From an uncultured bacterium (GTDB lineage: Bacteria; Bipolaricaulota; Bipolaricaulia; RBG-16-55-9; DRJF01): a stretch of 51,901 bases of DNA. Shown in pieces: positions 43,846 to 51,901 of the stretch. Positions within the stretch are counted from its first letter, which is position 1; every line of letters begins with the position of its first letter. Both the position numbers and the translations under genes were made by a program. The notes under the pieces were generated by a model. That model had not been told where the DNA came from. It worked only from the letters and a program-made list of their open reading frames with translations, and searched no databases. Where the stretch lies: the NCBI GenBank assembly GCA_913053845.1, contig CAJXGD010000010.1:1-51901 (forward strand), read 5' to 3'.

Positions 43846-46800
43846 GTGCAGACGATTGAGGAACAGCTAGAGGCAGCGAGACAAAGTTTGCTCGATCTGA
43901 CGATGCGAAATCGGCTCTTGAACTATCGCCCTACCAAGCTGAAGACGATTCGAGTGGTGGATGAAATCCCAAGAGAGGTGTACGACATCTTGGTCCTCCA
44001 AGAAGGAGTGATGAAATTTCGGCCTAATAGTGAAGAATCCTTAGAAAACAGTATATCTTCGCCCTCAGAAATAGATGAGGAGGGACCCACCAAAGCTGAA
44101 TGGTCGGGGCTGTGGAACCTACCTAGCCCCGAGGAGCCTCTGGAGGACCGTTACACCGACCACTTTCTCCAGACAAGGTTAGACGGTGAAGGGCTTCAGC
44201 GCCGGTTGTTTCACATAAGCCAACAATCTCGAATGGTGCTGGAAGAACAAGGATACACCATCCTATTCTTGGCCATCGGATACCTCGAATGGTTCGAGAG
44301 CCAAGCAGCACAACATAGCCGCCGGGCTCCCTTGATTCTGGTCCCGGTTGAGTTAGAGCGGACGAGAGTTCGAACAGCGTTTAAGCTACGTTGGACGGGC
44401 GAAGATGTTCAGAGCAATATCTCACTGCAAGCGAAGCTCTTGGAACAGGGCATTGATCTCCCCGAATTTGAGACGCCGGAGAAGAAGAAGGACGTTGACC
44501 AGTATTTTCAGGTTATCGCAGAAGCTATTTCAGACCGTTCACAGTGGCAGATCCACAACGATATCTATCTTGACTTCTTTAGTTTTGCGAAGTTCGTCAT
44601 GTACAAAGACCTCGATCCCACAGCGTGGCCTATAGGAAAATCCCCTGCCGAGCACCATCTCATTCAAGCGATTCTCTCTCCCAGCTCACAGGAATCCTTC
44701 CCACAGGGATTTTCAGAGGACGAGGTAGACCAGAAATTGACGGCTCGGGATGTCCACCATGTTATGGACGCCGACTCCTCACAGATCGCGGTCATTGAGG
44801 ACGTGAAGGCCGGACGGAACCTTGTGGTGGAAGGTCCTCCCGGAACGGGCAAATCGCAAACGATCACCAATATCATCGCTGAATTGCTTACTATGGGGAA
44901 GAGTGTGCTCTTTGTCAGTGCGAAGATGGCAGCGCTCGAAGTCGTCAAAGGTCGGCTCGACCAAACCGGTCTCGGTGATTTCTGCTTGGAACTTCACAGT
45001 CGCAAGACTAAGAAACGGGAAGTTCTCAAGGAGCTTGAGCGAACGCTATTTCACCCCCCGACTCCCCCAGGCTTGCTTGATGAACAATATGATCAGATCG
45101 AGGTCCTTAAGGCCGACTTGAACGGCTATGCTCGTGCTCTGCGCGAGCCCCTTGGAGAGCTTCAGCATTCCCCATTCGCGTTGTTCTGTTTGAAAGAGAA
45201 GGCGCAGAGGCACTTTCAGAAGGTGGGGCGGAGCATGCCACGGATTAAATTGCCTAATCCAGAGTCTTGCACCCCTAAAGCCTGGGTCGCTGCTCTCTCG
45301 AAGCTGACGCAACTCGCAGATATGGTGTCTCTGCTGCGACCACTGGAAAACCATCCGTGGAGGGGATGCAAACCCTCCAGAACCGTCCTACCAACAGACG
45401 TTGAAGAAATCGGAGCGCTTTTGAAAGAGTGCAAGAAACAAAAAGAGAACCTCGAAAATGCTCTCAGCCGCTTGCATCAACAGTTTGGAATCCAACCTGT
45501 TGAGATTCTAGCCGGCGTAAACCAAGCTCTCGAAGCCGCGAATGTTATGACCGACGCCGTTCCTGTGGAGCGACATGTTCTGATGAACGAAGCTTGGGAT
45601 CAGACAAACCGAAATGCGGAAGCGCTTATCCAAAAAGCGAGGGATTATCAAGTTCAGCGTTCGTCAATGCTTTCGAAGTTTAGAGAAGAGATTTGCAACA
45701 CGGATCTCGCTTCACTGCTCAGAGAGTATAAATCCCTCTCGACGAGCCCCTTCCGGATCTTCAATCGGCGCTATCGCGGGTTGAAACGTGAGATTCATGC
45801 ACTTTATAGAGAAACGCCGGAAAGGCGTCGCAAGGAGATTGTCCTCGACTTGGCCCAGGCGAACCAGTGCGTTCGGATTGAGGGAGAGCTCCGGGAAGCT
45901 GAACCGGACGGACACTCGTGGTTTGGGAGACTTTGGGAAGGAGGGAGGAGCGACTCACAACGACTCCACACATTCTCAAAGTGGGTTGTCTCATTTCGAG
46001 AGGCACTCTCGAACGGGATACTGACCGACAAAGCCGTGCAGGTCATTACACAAGGATTCTCAAAAGGAGTCCTACAGGAGGTGATTGCCGATCTCACCAC
46101 GGCCGGAAAAACGTTTCTCAAACGATGGAACGAATTAAGGGAGCGTCTCTGCTTCGAAGACGAAACGATTCTCGGTAGCCCCATAGAACAGACGAGCTTC
46201 TCTGATATGGCAATGTACATCGACCGCTGGCTAGATAACCTTGCTCGGATCACGCGCTGGTCTCAATTTTGCTCTGCCCGAGCGTCGTGTTTGCAGAGCG
46301 TGGCTGAACCTATGGTTAGCATAATCAGTGAGGGTAAGCTCGAACCGGATGATGTCATCCCATGTTTTGAAGCGAGTCTCGCAGACAGCCTCCTTCAAAT
46401 AGCTTTTGAGTCACGACCTGAACTCCTCAACTTCATCGGCGAGATTCATGAACACAAGATTGAGCGGTTTAGGGAACTCGATCGCCAATCACTTGAATGG
46501 AATCGTCACCGAGTTGCTTTCCAACTCTATCAAGACTGCCCTCGTATTCCGAACGGTGCATCGCCCGGTTCAGAAGCGGGGATCATTCTGGGAGAAATCA
46601 ATAAGAAGCGCAGGCATATGCCGATACGCAAGCTCCTATCCCTTGCGGGTGGATTGATACAGAGGATCAAGCCCTGTTTTATGATGAGCCCTTTGTCAAT
46701 TGCCCAATTCCTCGATCCCAAGACTGCGCAGTTCGATGTAATCATCTTCGATGAGGCAAGCCAGGTGAGACCGGAGGACGCGCTCGGCGCGCTCCTCAGA

Positions 46801-47589
46801 GGAAGACAGGTGGTCGTCATGGGCGACACGAAACAGCTCCCCCCAACCAGTTTCTTTGATCATCTTATTGAAGACACAGAGGATGAGGAGACTACAACTT
46901 CTATCTCCGACGTCGAAAGCATTTTGCACCAGTGCAGACGATGTTTCCCAACGAAGATGCTGCGTTGGCATTATCGCAGTCGGCATGAGTCTCTGATTGC
47001 CGTTTCAAATCAGGAATTCTATGATAATAATCTGCTTATTTATCCGTCGGTTACCGATCATGCCACTTATCTGGGCCTCCGGTTCGTTCATCTCCCTCAT
47101 GCCGTCTATGATCGAGGTCGCAGTTCAGTCAATCGAAAGGAGGCCCGAGCGGTCGCTGAAGCAGCCGTTGAGCACTACAAACTGTTCCCTGACAAGAGTC
47201 CAGGTCAGCGCATTAAGAAAGCTATTGAAGGTGGAGTCGCCGTTGCGGAGGCTGGTGGTAAAATAGAGAGGCGGAACGCCTTCCTCTGGCCCACAGGGAA
47301 TAGCACCCCTCCTGTGCGGCGTCGCATCGGTGATCTTTCGCCAAAGATCGAAATGATCTGTCCCGAAGAGATTGAAGAGGCCATCGCGCTCGTTCTCCGT
47401 CACCAATTTGATACTCGGTCCGAAGACCTAGTAGTTCAAGTCTCTCGTCTTTTCGGATTTAAGGCTACTCGAGATACGACGGCCAAAGTGATCCTCCACA
47501 TTGTAGACCAAATGATTGAGAAGGGAAGACTCGACCGCTTACCCAATGGGATGATCCATCTCATTGACTCGTGGCGGTTACGGAACTGA
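43846..47589 (+). CDS. DUF4011-type superfamily 1 helicase with a large internal deletion
   Basis: A 1,247-residue protein. It has an N-terminal DUF4011 (MQTIEEQLEAARQSLLDLTMRNRLLNYRP), a Walker A motif VVEGPPGTGKSQT near 327-337, a long coiled helical insertion (about 380-950), a Walker B motif VIIFDEASQVRPEDAL near 965, GDTKQLPPTSFF, and motif IV-like LRWHYRSRHESLIAVSNQEFYDNNL. At about residue 1118 the text jumps from EHYKLFPDKS to PGQRIKKAIEGGVAV and then the DUF3320 C-terminus (ICPEEIEEAIALVLR). The rest of helicase core 2 and the Vsr-like nuclease domain that full-length relatives carry between these points are absent, in frame. Such helicases occur in phage-defence islands. It starts with GTG. 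It is either a pseudogene-like deletion or a reduced form. Confidence 0.85.
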   Translation: MQTIEEQLEAARQSLLDLTMRNRLLNYRPTKLKTIRVVDEIPREVYDILVLQEGVMKFRPNSEESLENSISSPSEIDEEGPTKAEWSGLWNLPSPEEPLEDRYTDHFLQTRLDGEGLQRRLFHISQQSRMVLEEQGYTILFLAIGYLEWFESQAAQHSRRAPLILVPVELERTRVRTAFKLRWTGEDVQSNISLQAKLLEQGIDLPEFETPEKKKDVDQYFQVIAEAISDRSQWQIHNDIYLDFFSFAKFVMYKDLDPTAWPIGKSPAEHHLIQAILSPSSQESFPQGFSEDEVDQKLTARDVHHVMDADSSQIAVIEDVKAGRNLVVEGPPGTGKSQTITNIIAELLTMGKSVLFVSAKMAALEVVKGRLDQTGLGDFCLELHSRKTKKREVLKELERTLFHPPTPPGLLDEQYDQIEVLKADLNGYARALREPLGELQHSPFALFCLKEKAQRHFQKVGRSMPRIKLPNPESCTPKAWVAALSKLTQLADMVSLLRPLENHPWRGCKPSRTVLPTDVEEIGALLKECKKQKENLENALSRLHQQFGIQPVEILAGVNQALEAANVMTDAVPVERHVLMNEAWDQTNRNAEALIQKARDYQVQRSSMLSKFREEICNTDLASLLREYKSLSTSPFRIFNRRYRGLKREIHALYRETPERRRKEIVLDLAQANQCVRIEGELREAEPDGHSWFGRLWEGGRSDSQRLHTFSKWVVSFREALSNGILTDKAVQVITQGFSKGVLQEVIADLTTAGKTFLKRWNELRERLCFEDETILGSPIEQTSFSDMAMYIDRWLDNLARITRWSQFCSARASCLQSVAEPMVSIISEGKLEPDDVIPCFEASLADSLLQIAFESRPELLNFIGEIHEHKIERFRELDRQSLEWNRHRVAFQLYQDCPRIPNGASPGSEAGIILGEINKKRRHMPIRKLLSLAGGLIQRIKPCFMMSPLSIAQFLDPKTAQFDVIIFDEASQVRPEDALGALLRGRQVVVMGDTKQLPPTSFFDHLIEDTEDEETTTSISDVESILHQCRRCFPTKMLRWHYRSRHESLIAVSNQEFYDNNLLIYPSVTDHATYLGLRFVHLPHAVYDRGRSSVNRKEARAVAEAAVEHYKLFPDKSPGQRIKKAIEGGVAVAEAGGKIERRNAFLWPTGNSTPPVRRRIGDLSPKIEMICPEEIEEAIALVLRHQFDTRSEDLVVQVSRLFGFKATRDTTAKVILHIVDQMIEKGRLDRLPNGMIHLIDSWRLRN

Positions 47590-47742
47590 TAGCCGGAGGT
47601 ACCGAGTTGGACGGCAACTTTGGGTCCACATTGGGCAAGCAGGCCGGAAGAGAGCTGGCGGCGGTCTTGGAGCCGCTGTTGATGGTCGGGGTTGGGCTGA
47701 CGGCCTTTGTGCTCGCTGATCGGGTGCTAAATCAGGTGGGGA

Positions 47743-47868
47743 ATGACAAGGATAGAAGAGCTCAAGGGTGCGCTGCAAGGTGCGCGTTGGGTGCATGCTG
47801 ATGAGGGCTCCGGGCTGGTCTTTGTCTGGCTAGGTGGACACGGCGCCACGTATACACCTCGGAGCTAA
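47743..47868 (+). CDS. Small ORF of unknown function, possibly truncated
   Basis: 41 residues (starting MTRIEELKGALQGARWV and ending GGHGATYTPRS) behind an AGGTGGGG ribosome site. The sequence has normal protein character and could be the N-terminal part of a longer small protein. The rest of the 363-bp gap between the helicase and tdh shows an open but unrecognised frame upstream (ELAAVLEPLLMVGVGLTAFVLADRV), hydrophobic in part, and otherwise nothing that I can name. Confidence 0.35.
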   Translation: MTRIEELKGALQGARWVHADEGSGLVFVWLGGHGATYTPRS

Positions 47869-47952
47869 AACAGGTGATAGGCTCCTTTATGCTGGGCGGT
47901 GCCGCTAACCATCCAACTTTTGAGTTGGTAGGAGCATTGCCTCCATTCGTGT

Positions 47953-48993
47953 TTAGGGGAGCATCACAACTTTGCCACACTCCCCAGCGGCCATCAGCGC
48001 AAAAGCTTTTTCGTAGTCGTCCAGTGCGAAGCGATGGGTCACCAGCGGGGCCAGGTCCACAGCACCGGAGCGCAGTAGGCCGCGTGCCTGATACCAGGTT
48101 TCCCAGAGGAGGCGACCGATGATCCCATGGACCGTCACCCCTTTAAAAATGACCAGTGAGTCGAAGTCAAAGGACACCGGCCGGCTGGGTAGACCCAAGA
48201 GCGCCACCTCGCCGCCCGGCTTGAGCACGGTGAAGCCGTCGCGCAGCGCCGAGGCTGCGCCGGACATTTCTAGTAAGACGTCCACCCCTTCACCCTCGGT
48301 CTCGGTCAAAATGGTCTGGACGATATCGCTCTGGGCGGCGTTCAGCACCAGGTCGGCACCCATCCGTTGGGCCAACTCCAGCCGATAGGGACTGATGTCG
48401 CTGGTGTAGACCGAGCGGGCACCGATCGCCTTGGCCACGGCGATGGTCATCAGCCCCACCGGACCACAGCCGGTCACCAGCACCTTCTTGGAGCGCAGGT
48501 CCACGGTAAAGGCCGTATGCACCGCGTTGCCGAAGTTCTCCTGCAGCGAAGCGATCTCGGCCGGCATCCCCGGTGGATCCACCCAGGCGTTGAGAGCCGG
48601 AATGGCCACGTATTCGGCGAAGCAACCGTCACGGTCCACCCCCAAGATCCGGGTGTGGCGGCAGAGGTGGCCGCGGCCGGTGCGACACATATCGCAGAGG
48701 CCGCAGGTCACGTGGCTCTCGGCGGAGACCAGGTCGCCGATCTGCACCTCGGCCACCTCGGCGCCCTTATCGACTATCTCACCGCAGAACTCGTGGCCCA
48801 CGATCAGTGGCGGCTTGAGTCGCCCCTGGGCCCAAGGATCCCAGCGATAGATGTGCAGGTCGGTGCCGCAGATCGAGCTGGCCTTCACCTTGACCAGCAC
48901 GTCATGCGCTCCAATGGTCGGCAGCGGCACGCGGCTCAGCCGCAGGCCCGCTGCGGCCTGGGGTTTGACTAAAGCTTTCATCGTCTCGGCCAT
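47953..48993 (-). CDS. tdh: L-threonine 3-dehydrogenase, zinc-dependent MDR type
   Basis: Oxidises threonine to 2-amino-3-ketobutyrate with NAD+, 346 residues. The catalytic zinc site is in SSICGTDLHIYRWDPWAQ and VGHEFCGEIVDKG. Four structural-zinc cysteines are in CGLCDMCRTGRGHLC, the NAD fold is at VLVTGCGPVGLMTIAVAKAIGA (about 165-187), and PALNAWVDPPGMP and NFGNAVHTAF are typical of Tdh. A related polyol dehydrogenase is less likely because of GTDLHIY-WDPWAQ. A GGAGGT site precedes the ATG. No kbl (ketobutyrate CoA ligase) gene is adjacent. Confidence 0.93.
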   Translation of the reverse strand: MAETMKALVKPQAAAGLRLSRVPLPTIGAHDVLVKVKASSICGTDLHIYRWDPWAQGRLKPPLIVGHEFCGEIVDKGAEVAEVQIGDLVSAESHVTCGLCDMCRTGRGHLCRHTRILGVDRDGCFAEYVAIPALNAWVDPPGMPAEIASLQENFGNAVHTAFTVDLRSKKVLVTGCGPVGLMTIAVAKAIGARSVYTSDISPYRLELAQRMGADLVLNAAQSDIVQTILTETEGEGVDVLLEMSGAASALRDGFTVLKPGGEVALLGLPSRPVSFDFDSLVIFKGVTVHGIIGRLLWETWYQARGLLRSGAVDLAPLVTHRFALDDYEKAFALMAAGECGKVVMLP

Positions 48994-49072
48994 AGATTGA
49001 CCTCCGTTCGTTGCCTGATTCTAAGTAGCAGCGACTGACAAAAGCAATGAGCCAAGTCAAGGGGGAGGCGAC

Positions 49073-49102
49073 TTGCCCTTAGCACGGCAGCGGTTTTATA
49101 CT
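49073..49102 (+). promoter_or_regulatory. Promoter upstream of the FlgD-like protein gene
   Basis: TTGCCC (49073-49078), 18-bp spacer, TATACT (49097-49102). An ATG lies only 5 nt after the -10 box and opens a 12-codon frame. Confidence 0.55.
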
Positions 49103-49107
49103 CAGCC

Positions 49108-49146
49108 ATGAGAGTCTACCGGGGAGGGAGGTCGGTCTGGAGATGA
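49108..49146 (+). other. Possible leaderless 12-codon upstream frame overlapping the next start codon
   Basis: MRVYRGGRSVWR; its stop TGA overlaps the ATG of the next gene as ATGA (49143-49146). It contains the GGGGAGGGAGG ribosome site of that gene. Translation would couple to the downstream gene. It is read from sequence only. Confidence 0.3.
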
Positions 49147-49451
49147 GCAGATCAGGAGGTTGGCCTAGGGCGCTGGCCCTGGCGATGCTGATCGCGCTCG
49201 GTGTGGTCTACTCGGCCACCCAGCTTGGCCGGGGGGCGGTCGGCGCGCAAGTTGAGCTGCAAATTTATGATCTAGCCGGCCAAGCGGTCTATGACAGCGG
49301 CCCGCTGCGGGGCCGGACCCTCCAATGGGATTTGCAGAATAATGCCGGCCAACTGGTGGCCAACGGGGTCTATCTCTATCGGCTGATCGTCTGGGACGCC
49401 ACCGGCCGGGTGAGCTATAGCCCACTGAAGAAACTTATCGTGCTGCGCTAA
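49143..49451 (+). CDS. Small secreted protein with FlgD-like Ig / sorting-domain fold
   Basis: 102 residues. A signal peptide or anchor (GWPRALALAMLIALGVVYSATQLG, about residues 6-30) is followed by one beta-sandwich unit: VELQIYDLAGQAVYDSGPLRGRTLQWDLQNNAGQLVANGVYLYRLIVWDATGRVSYSPLKKLIVLR. The pattern (IYDLxGxxV, WDxxNxxGxxVxNGVYxYRL) is that of FlgD Ig-like and type 9 secretion C-terminal domains, normally found at the end of much larger proteins. Here it stands almost alone, so this may be the remaining tail of a larger protein or a small adaptor. The propeller-barrel gene follows 86 bp later. Confidence 0.8.
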   Translation: MSRSGGWPRALALAMLIALGVVYSATQLGRGAVGAQVELQIYDLAGQAVYDSGPLRGRTLQWDLQNNAGQLVANGVYLYRLIVWDATGRVSYSPLKKLIVLR

Positions 49452-49537
49452 AATTCCAGGGCCCCGCTCACCGCCGTGGGCCGCGTGGGCGCAGCCGCCT
49501 GCGGGCCGTCCGACCCAGCGGCGAAGAGGATCACCCC

Positions 49538-51193
49538 TTGGAGGCCGTAGTGCTCATCTTCGCCGGCTCGCAGCTAATCTACTCCAAGTACGATCGCTAC
49601 GGCCCTTATTTCAACTACAACGATCTCTATCTCTACGATCTCAAGACACGCAAAGAACGGAGGCTCACCTGGGGCCAGCGGGCCTACAACCCGGCCTTCA
49701 CCCCAGATGGGGAAAACGTGCTTTTCGCCAAGGCCGGCCAAGGTGATCAGACGCCTTCCCTGGCCCGACTCGACCTGGCGACGGGCCAGACCGAGCTGGT
49801 GCAGAAGTTCGATGAGAATACGGTCATTGATACTTTCGCGCTTTCGCCCGACGGGAAGGAGCTGGTCCTCTCCATCTGGAAGCGCCCCGGCTATCTGGAT
49901 CTCTATACCCTGCCGGCCAAGGGCGGTGAGCTGAAAGCTATCACCCAGGACGTGAACGAGGATTTCCGGCCCAGTTGGTCGCCCGATGGGAAATACATCC
50001 TCTTCGATTCGGCCCGGCATGATCTGCTCAATCTCTACGCCTATCGCCTGGCCGACGGTCAATTTTTCCAGATCACCAACACCCTCTCGCTGGCCATTGA
50101 GCCGCACGTCTCGCCGGACGGCAAACAACTGGCCTTCCTGGGCTACGGCGATCGGGGCTATGACTTGCAGATTATGCCCTACGATCCGTCCAGTTGGAAG
50201 CCGGTCAACTTCAAGAAGGAGACGATTCCCGCCTGGCCGGGCTTTCCCAAGACCGACTATCCGGTGCACAATTACAACCCGCTGCCATTGCTGCTCCCCA
50301 AGTACTGGGTGCCGATCCTCAGCGAGGAGCGCGCCGGTCTGTCCACCGGTGGGACCGATGCGCTCTACCGCGAATCCTACTCGCTCGAGGCCGGCTACGA
50401 CTGGAGCGCGGGTGGGCCCTTCGGTTCGCTGAGCCTGAGCAGCGAGCAGCCCTTTTCGTCTGTTGTCCTCTCACTCAACACCGGCCTGGAGCCGGAGGGC
50501 AACTGGCAAATACTGGGGCTGCGCTACTCGCTCTTCCAGCGGCTCTTCAGCAGCTCGACCGTCGCCCTGCAGCTGCGGCGCAGCGACTTTGGTGGGGTGA
50601 GCCAGGCGCTCTCCGGCTCCTGGAGTTACTTCAATCGCTCCGGCATGGATTTGACCTGGGATGACCTGACGCTCTCGCTGAACGCCTCGCTCAGCCATCG
50701 GGTGGCTAAGAATGTCTTTCATCGGCAAGCGACGCTGAGCGCGCGCGATCTCATCCGGCTGCCGGTGATTGACCTTGCGGGTCCGCAGCAGTTGGCGCTG
50801 CGGGTGACGGCCGGCTGGAGCGATCAGGCCAAGCGCTTTGCCCTCGGTGGGAACCGAGGGCTTTTTATGGTGCGCGGCCAGGCGCGCGGCGTGCTGCGCG
50901 GCCGCCGAGCAGCGGCGATGAGCTTGGAGTATCGCTTCCCCTTGGTGGCGATCGAGCGCGGCTGGGGGCTTCGACCGATCTTCCTGGATAAACTGCGGGC
51001 CAGCGTCTTCTTCGATGCGGCCACGGCGGGAGCGACGCTAGGGAGCTCGCCGGTGACGATGGACTATGGGGCGGAGCTGCAGGTGCTCTTCACCACCGGC
51101 TTCACCGGGCGGCGCAGCCTGCGCTTCGGCATAGCCCAAGGGTTAGGCGAGAAGAGCCCCAGCTTCTATTTCGGCTTCGGGTCGGCCTTTTGA
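49538..51193 (+). CDS. TolB-like beta-propeller fused to a predicted outer-membrane beta-barrel, N-terminus probably missing
   Basis: 551 residues. Residues about 10-240 are PD40/TolB-type propeller blades (DLYLYDLKTRKERRLTWGQRAYNPAFTPDGENVLF, FRPSWSPDGKYILFDSARHDLLNLYAY, IEPHVSPDGKQLAFLG). Residues about 270-551 alternate polar and hydrophobic as a barrel, contain GGNRGLFMVRGQARGVLRGRRAAAMSLEYRFPL (Omp85-like strand/loop pattern) and end FYFGFGSAF with the terminal Phe of BamA-recognised proteins. The first start codon is a TTG at 49538 and there is no signal peptide, although a barrel must cross the inner membrane. The 5' part is thus probably lost. Larger relatives have an N-terminal region before the propeller. 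Confidence 0.8.
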   Translation: MEAVVLIFAGSQLIYSKYDRYGPYFNYNDLYLYDLKTRKERRLTWGQRAYNPAFTPDGENVLFAKAGQGDQTPSLARLDLATGQTELVQKFDENTVIDTFALSPDGKELVLSIWKRPGYLDLYTLPAKGGELKAITQDVNEDFRPSWSPDGKYILFDSARHDLLNLYAYRLADGQFFQITNTLSLAIEPHVSPDGKQLAFLGYGDRGYDLQIMPYDPSSWKPVNFKKETIPAWPGFPKTDYPVHNYNPLPLLLPKYWVPILSEERAGLSTGGTDALYRESYSLEAGYDWSAGGPFGSLSLSSEQPFSSVVLSLNTGLEPEGNWQILGLRYSLFQRLFSSSTVALQLRRSDFGGVSQALSGSWSYFNRSGMDLTWDDLTLSLNASLSHRVAKNVFHRQATLSARDLIRLPVIDLAGPQQLALRVTAGWSDQAKRFALGGNRGLFMVRGQARGVLRGRRAAAMSLEYRFPLVAIERGWGLRPIFLDKLRASVFFDAATAGATLGSSPVTMDYGAELQVLFTTGFTGRRSLRFGIAQGLGEKSPSFYFGFGSAF

Positions 51194-51292
51194 GCAATAC
51201 AACTTCGGTTTTAGATGGCTGCTGAGCGCTCGCGATGGTCGCTCTGCTCTCTTCGCTGTTAAGCGCCTATTTGTCCGTCCGTTGCGGCTTGA

Positions 51293-51655
51293 GACCGTAA
51301 TGTCGGGGTCAGATGGTGCTACCCAAGGAGACCCGCGAGGCTCTGGGGCTAGAAGAGAGGGCGATCCGTTCGTGATCGTGCTGCAGAAGGAGAGGCAGGC
51401 CTCATCGCCACACCGGGAAGCTACGCGGCGCTCACTCGGGGCTTGCTACGCGGCACCTGGGGCGAGAGCAAGGAAGCGGCCCGACTCCGCGAGGTATACA
51501 GGCTGCGCAGGCCAGATGCACTGTTGCCCGGCACCGCGCTCGGCGCGGCCGCTGGGGCGTTTCTCACCAACGACGCAGCGTTGAAGCTGGTCAAAGCGGA
51601 AGGGATCGCCCTGTTGCTATTGGACGACTATCTGGAGAGCACAGCGTCAGGCTAA
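51293..51655 (+). pseudogene. Decayed VapBC-type module: AbrB-like antitoxin joined to PIN toxin tail
   Basis: GQMVLPKETREALGLEE (from about 51307) is an AbrB/SpoVT antitoxin N-terminus. After a frame change GDPFVIVLQKE continues it, and after another LIATPGSYAALTRGLLRG is the antitoxin C-terminal part. The frame then runs straight into RPDALLPGTALGAAAGAFLTNDAALKLVKAEGIALLLLDDYL (51443-51655), the C-terminal third of a PIN-domain RNase toxin. The toxin's first two thirds and its first catalytic Asp are missing. Two frameshifts and one fusing deletion leave no functional product. Confidence 0.75.
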
Positions 51656-51702
51656 GAGGTCACCGAGGAGCTGTACCAGCTTGACCGGTCCGATCTCGGC
51701 TC

Positions 51703-51804
51703 GGGCTCTACCGTCAGCGGGCGGAGTTGATCACCCAGAACGGGAAGGACTTCGAGGCGATCCGTAAGCTGAAACCCTTCTCTCTGCTGGTCGTGCCGGC
51801 CTAG
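51703..51804 (+). pseudogene. Second PIN-domain (VapC) C-terminal fragment
   Basis: The frame ending at 51804 reads GLYRQRAELITQNGKDFEAIRKLKPFSLLVVPA, the usual end of a VapC toxin (ITxNxKDF, with the acidic Asp, then a final VVPA strand). No start codon or N-terminal domain is upstream. Confidence 0.6.
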
Positions 51805-51810
51805 GGGTTG

Positions 51811-51839
51811 TTGACTTTGGCTCTAGGCCGGTCTATGAT
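51811..51839 (+). promoter_or_regulatory. Promoter of the AbrB-type antitoxin at the window end
   Basis: TTGACT (51811-51816), 17-bp spacer, TATGAT (51834-51839). GGAGGG (51855-51860) precedes the ATG. Confidence 0.65.
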
Positions 51840-51865
51840 CTTATTCGTAAGATTGGAGGGATGCA

Positions 51866-51901
51866 ATGGCAACCGTGGCAGCAACCAAGCTCTCTAGCCG
51901 A
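51866..51901 (+). CDS. AbrB/SpoVT-type antitoxin, first 12 codons only
   Basis: ATG behind GGAGGG reads MATVAATKLSSR, the usual beginning of AbrB-fold antitoxins of VapBC modules (family: KLSSRGQV). The gene runs out of the window. It follows two decayed VapBC pieces, so this spot collects such modules. A PIN toxin gene would be expected just downstream. Confidence 0.6.
   Translation, partial: MATVAATKLSSR

Overview
The window reads as a chromosomal segment of an uncultured, deep-branching, diderm bacterium. It carries a complete but unusual 16S rRNA gene that differs from standard 27F and 926 primer sites and has no 23S, 5S or tRNA gene beside it. It also carries a protein with a likely outer-membrane beta-barrel ending in Phe, lipoprotein and Tat genes, and a K+-independent H+-pyrophosphatase. 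Most of the DNA is GC-rich with dense coding. I cannot place it in a named phylum from the sequence alone.

Layout. 1-3.9 kb: a cut-off IS1-like element, then a more AT-rich stretch with a secreted protein, an MFS exporter and a Crp/Fnr regulator. 3.9-8.9 kb: an oligopeptide-type ABC importer (two permeases and a large binding lipoprotein, no ATPases). Its promoter sits back to back with that of a complex I membrane-module operon at 9.0-16.7 kb (nuoA-B-H-J-K-L-M-N, lacking C, D and I). 16.8-18.8 kb: an accessory patch with a small XRE regulator, a secreted protein, 3-methyladenine glycosylase and a 321-bp internally deleted IS5 relic. 18.8-27.1 kb: hsp20 behind a CIRCE-like operator, nadK, an Fe-S scaffold gene, pepF, a phosphopantetheinyl transferase, a LonB-type protease and glutamate dehydrogenase. 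27.2-28.9 kb: 16S rRNA with its own promoter and boxA. 29-37.9 kb: a leftward housekeeping run (miaB, ispG, a GT2 glycosyltransferase, coaX, tatA, sucC, an S55 peptidase, murF). 38-42.8 kb: lplA-like ligase, histidine phosphatase, YkuK-like protein, H+-PPase and a cold-shock gene. 42.9-47.6 kb: a second accessory region with an orphan HigA antitoxin and a DUF4011 helicase that has lost its centre-right part. 48-51.9 kb: threonine dehydrogenase, two envelope proteins, and a patch of decayed VapBC toxin-antitoxin pieces ending in the first codons of a new AbrB-type antitoxin.

How it works together. The nuo module, the H+-PPase and the ABC importer suggest a life based on ion gradients and peptide uptake; PepF, GDH and Tdh fit amino-acid catabolism. 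Expression signals are unusually readable. Many consensus TTGACA-N17-TATAAT promoters are visible, and several place the start codon only 5-8 nt after the -10 box, implying leaderless mRNAs, alongside genes with strong Shine-Dalgarno sites. The most interesting regulatory objects are a 21-bp long-range helix in the cold-shock mRNA that buries its start codon, and the variant CIRCE at hsp20.
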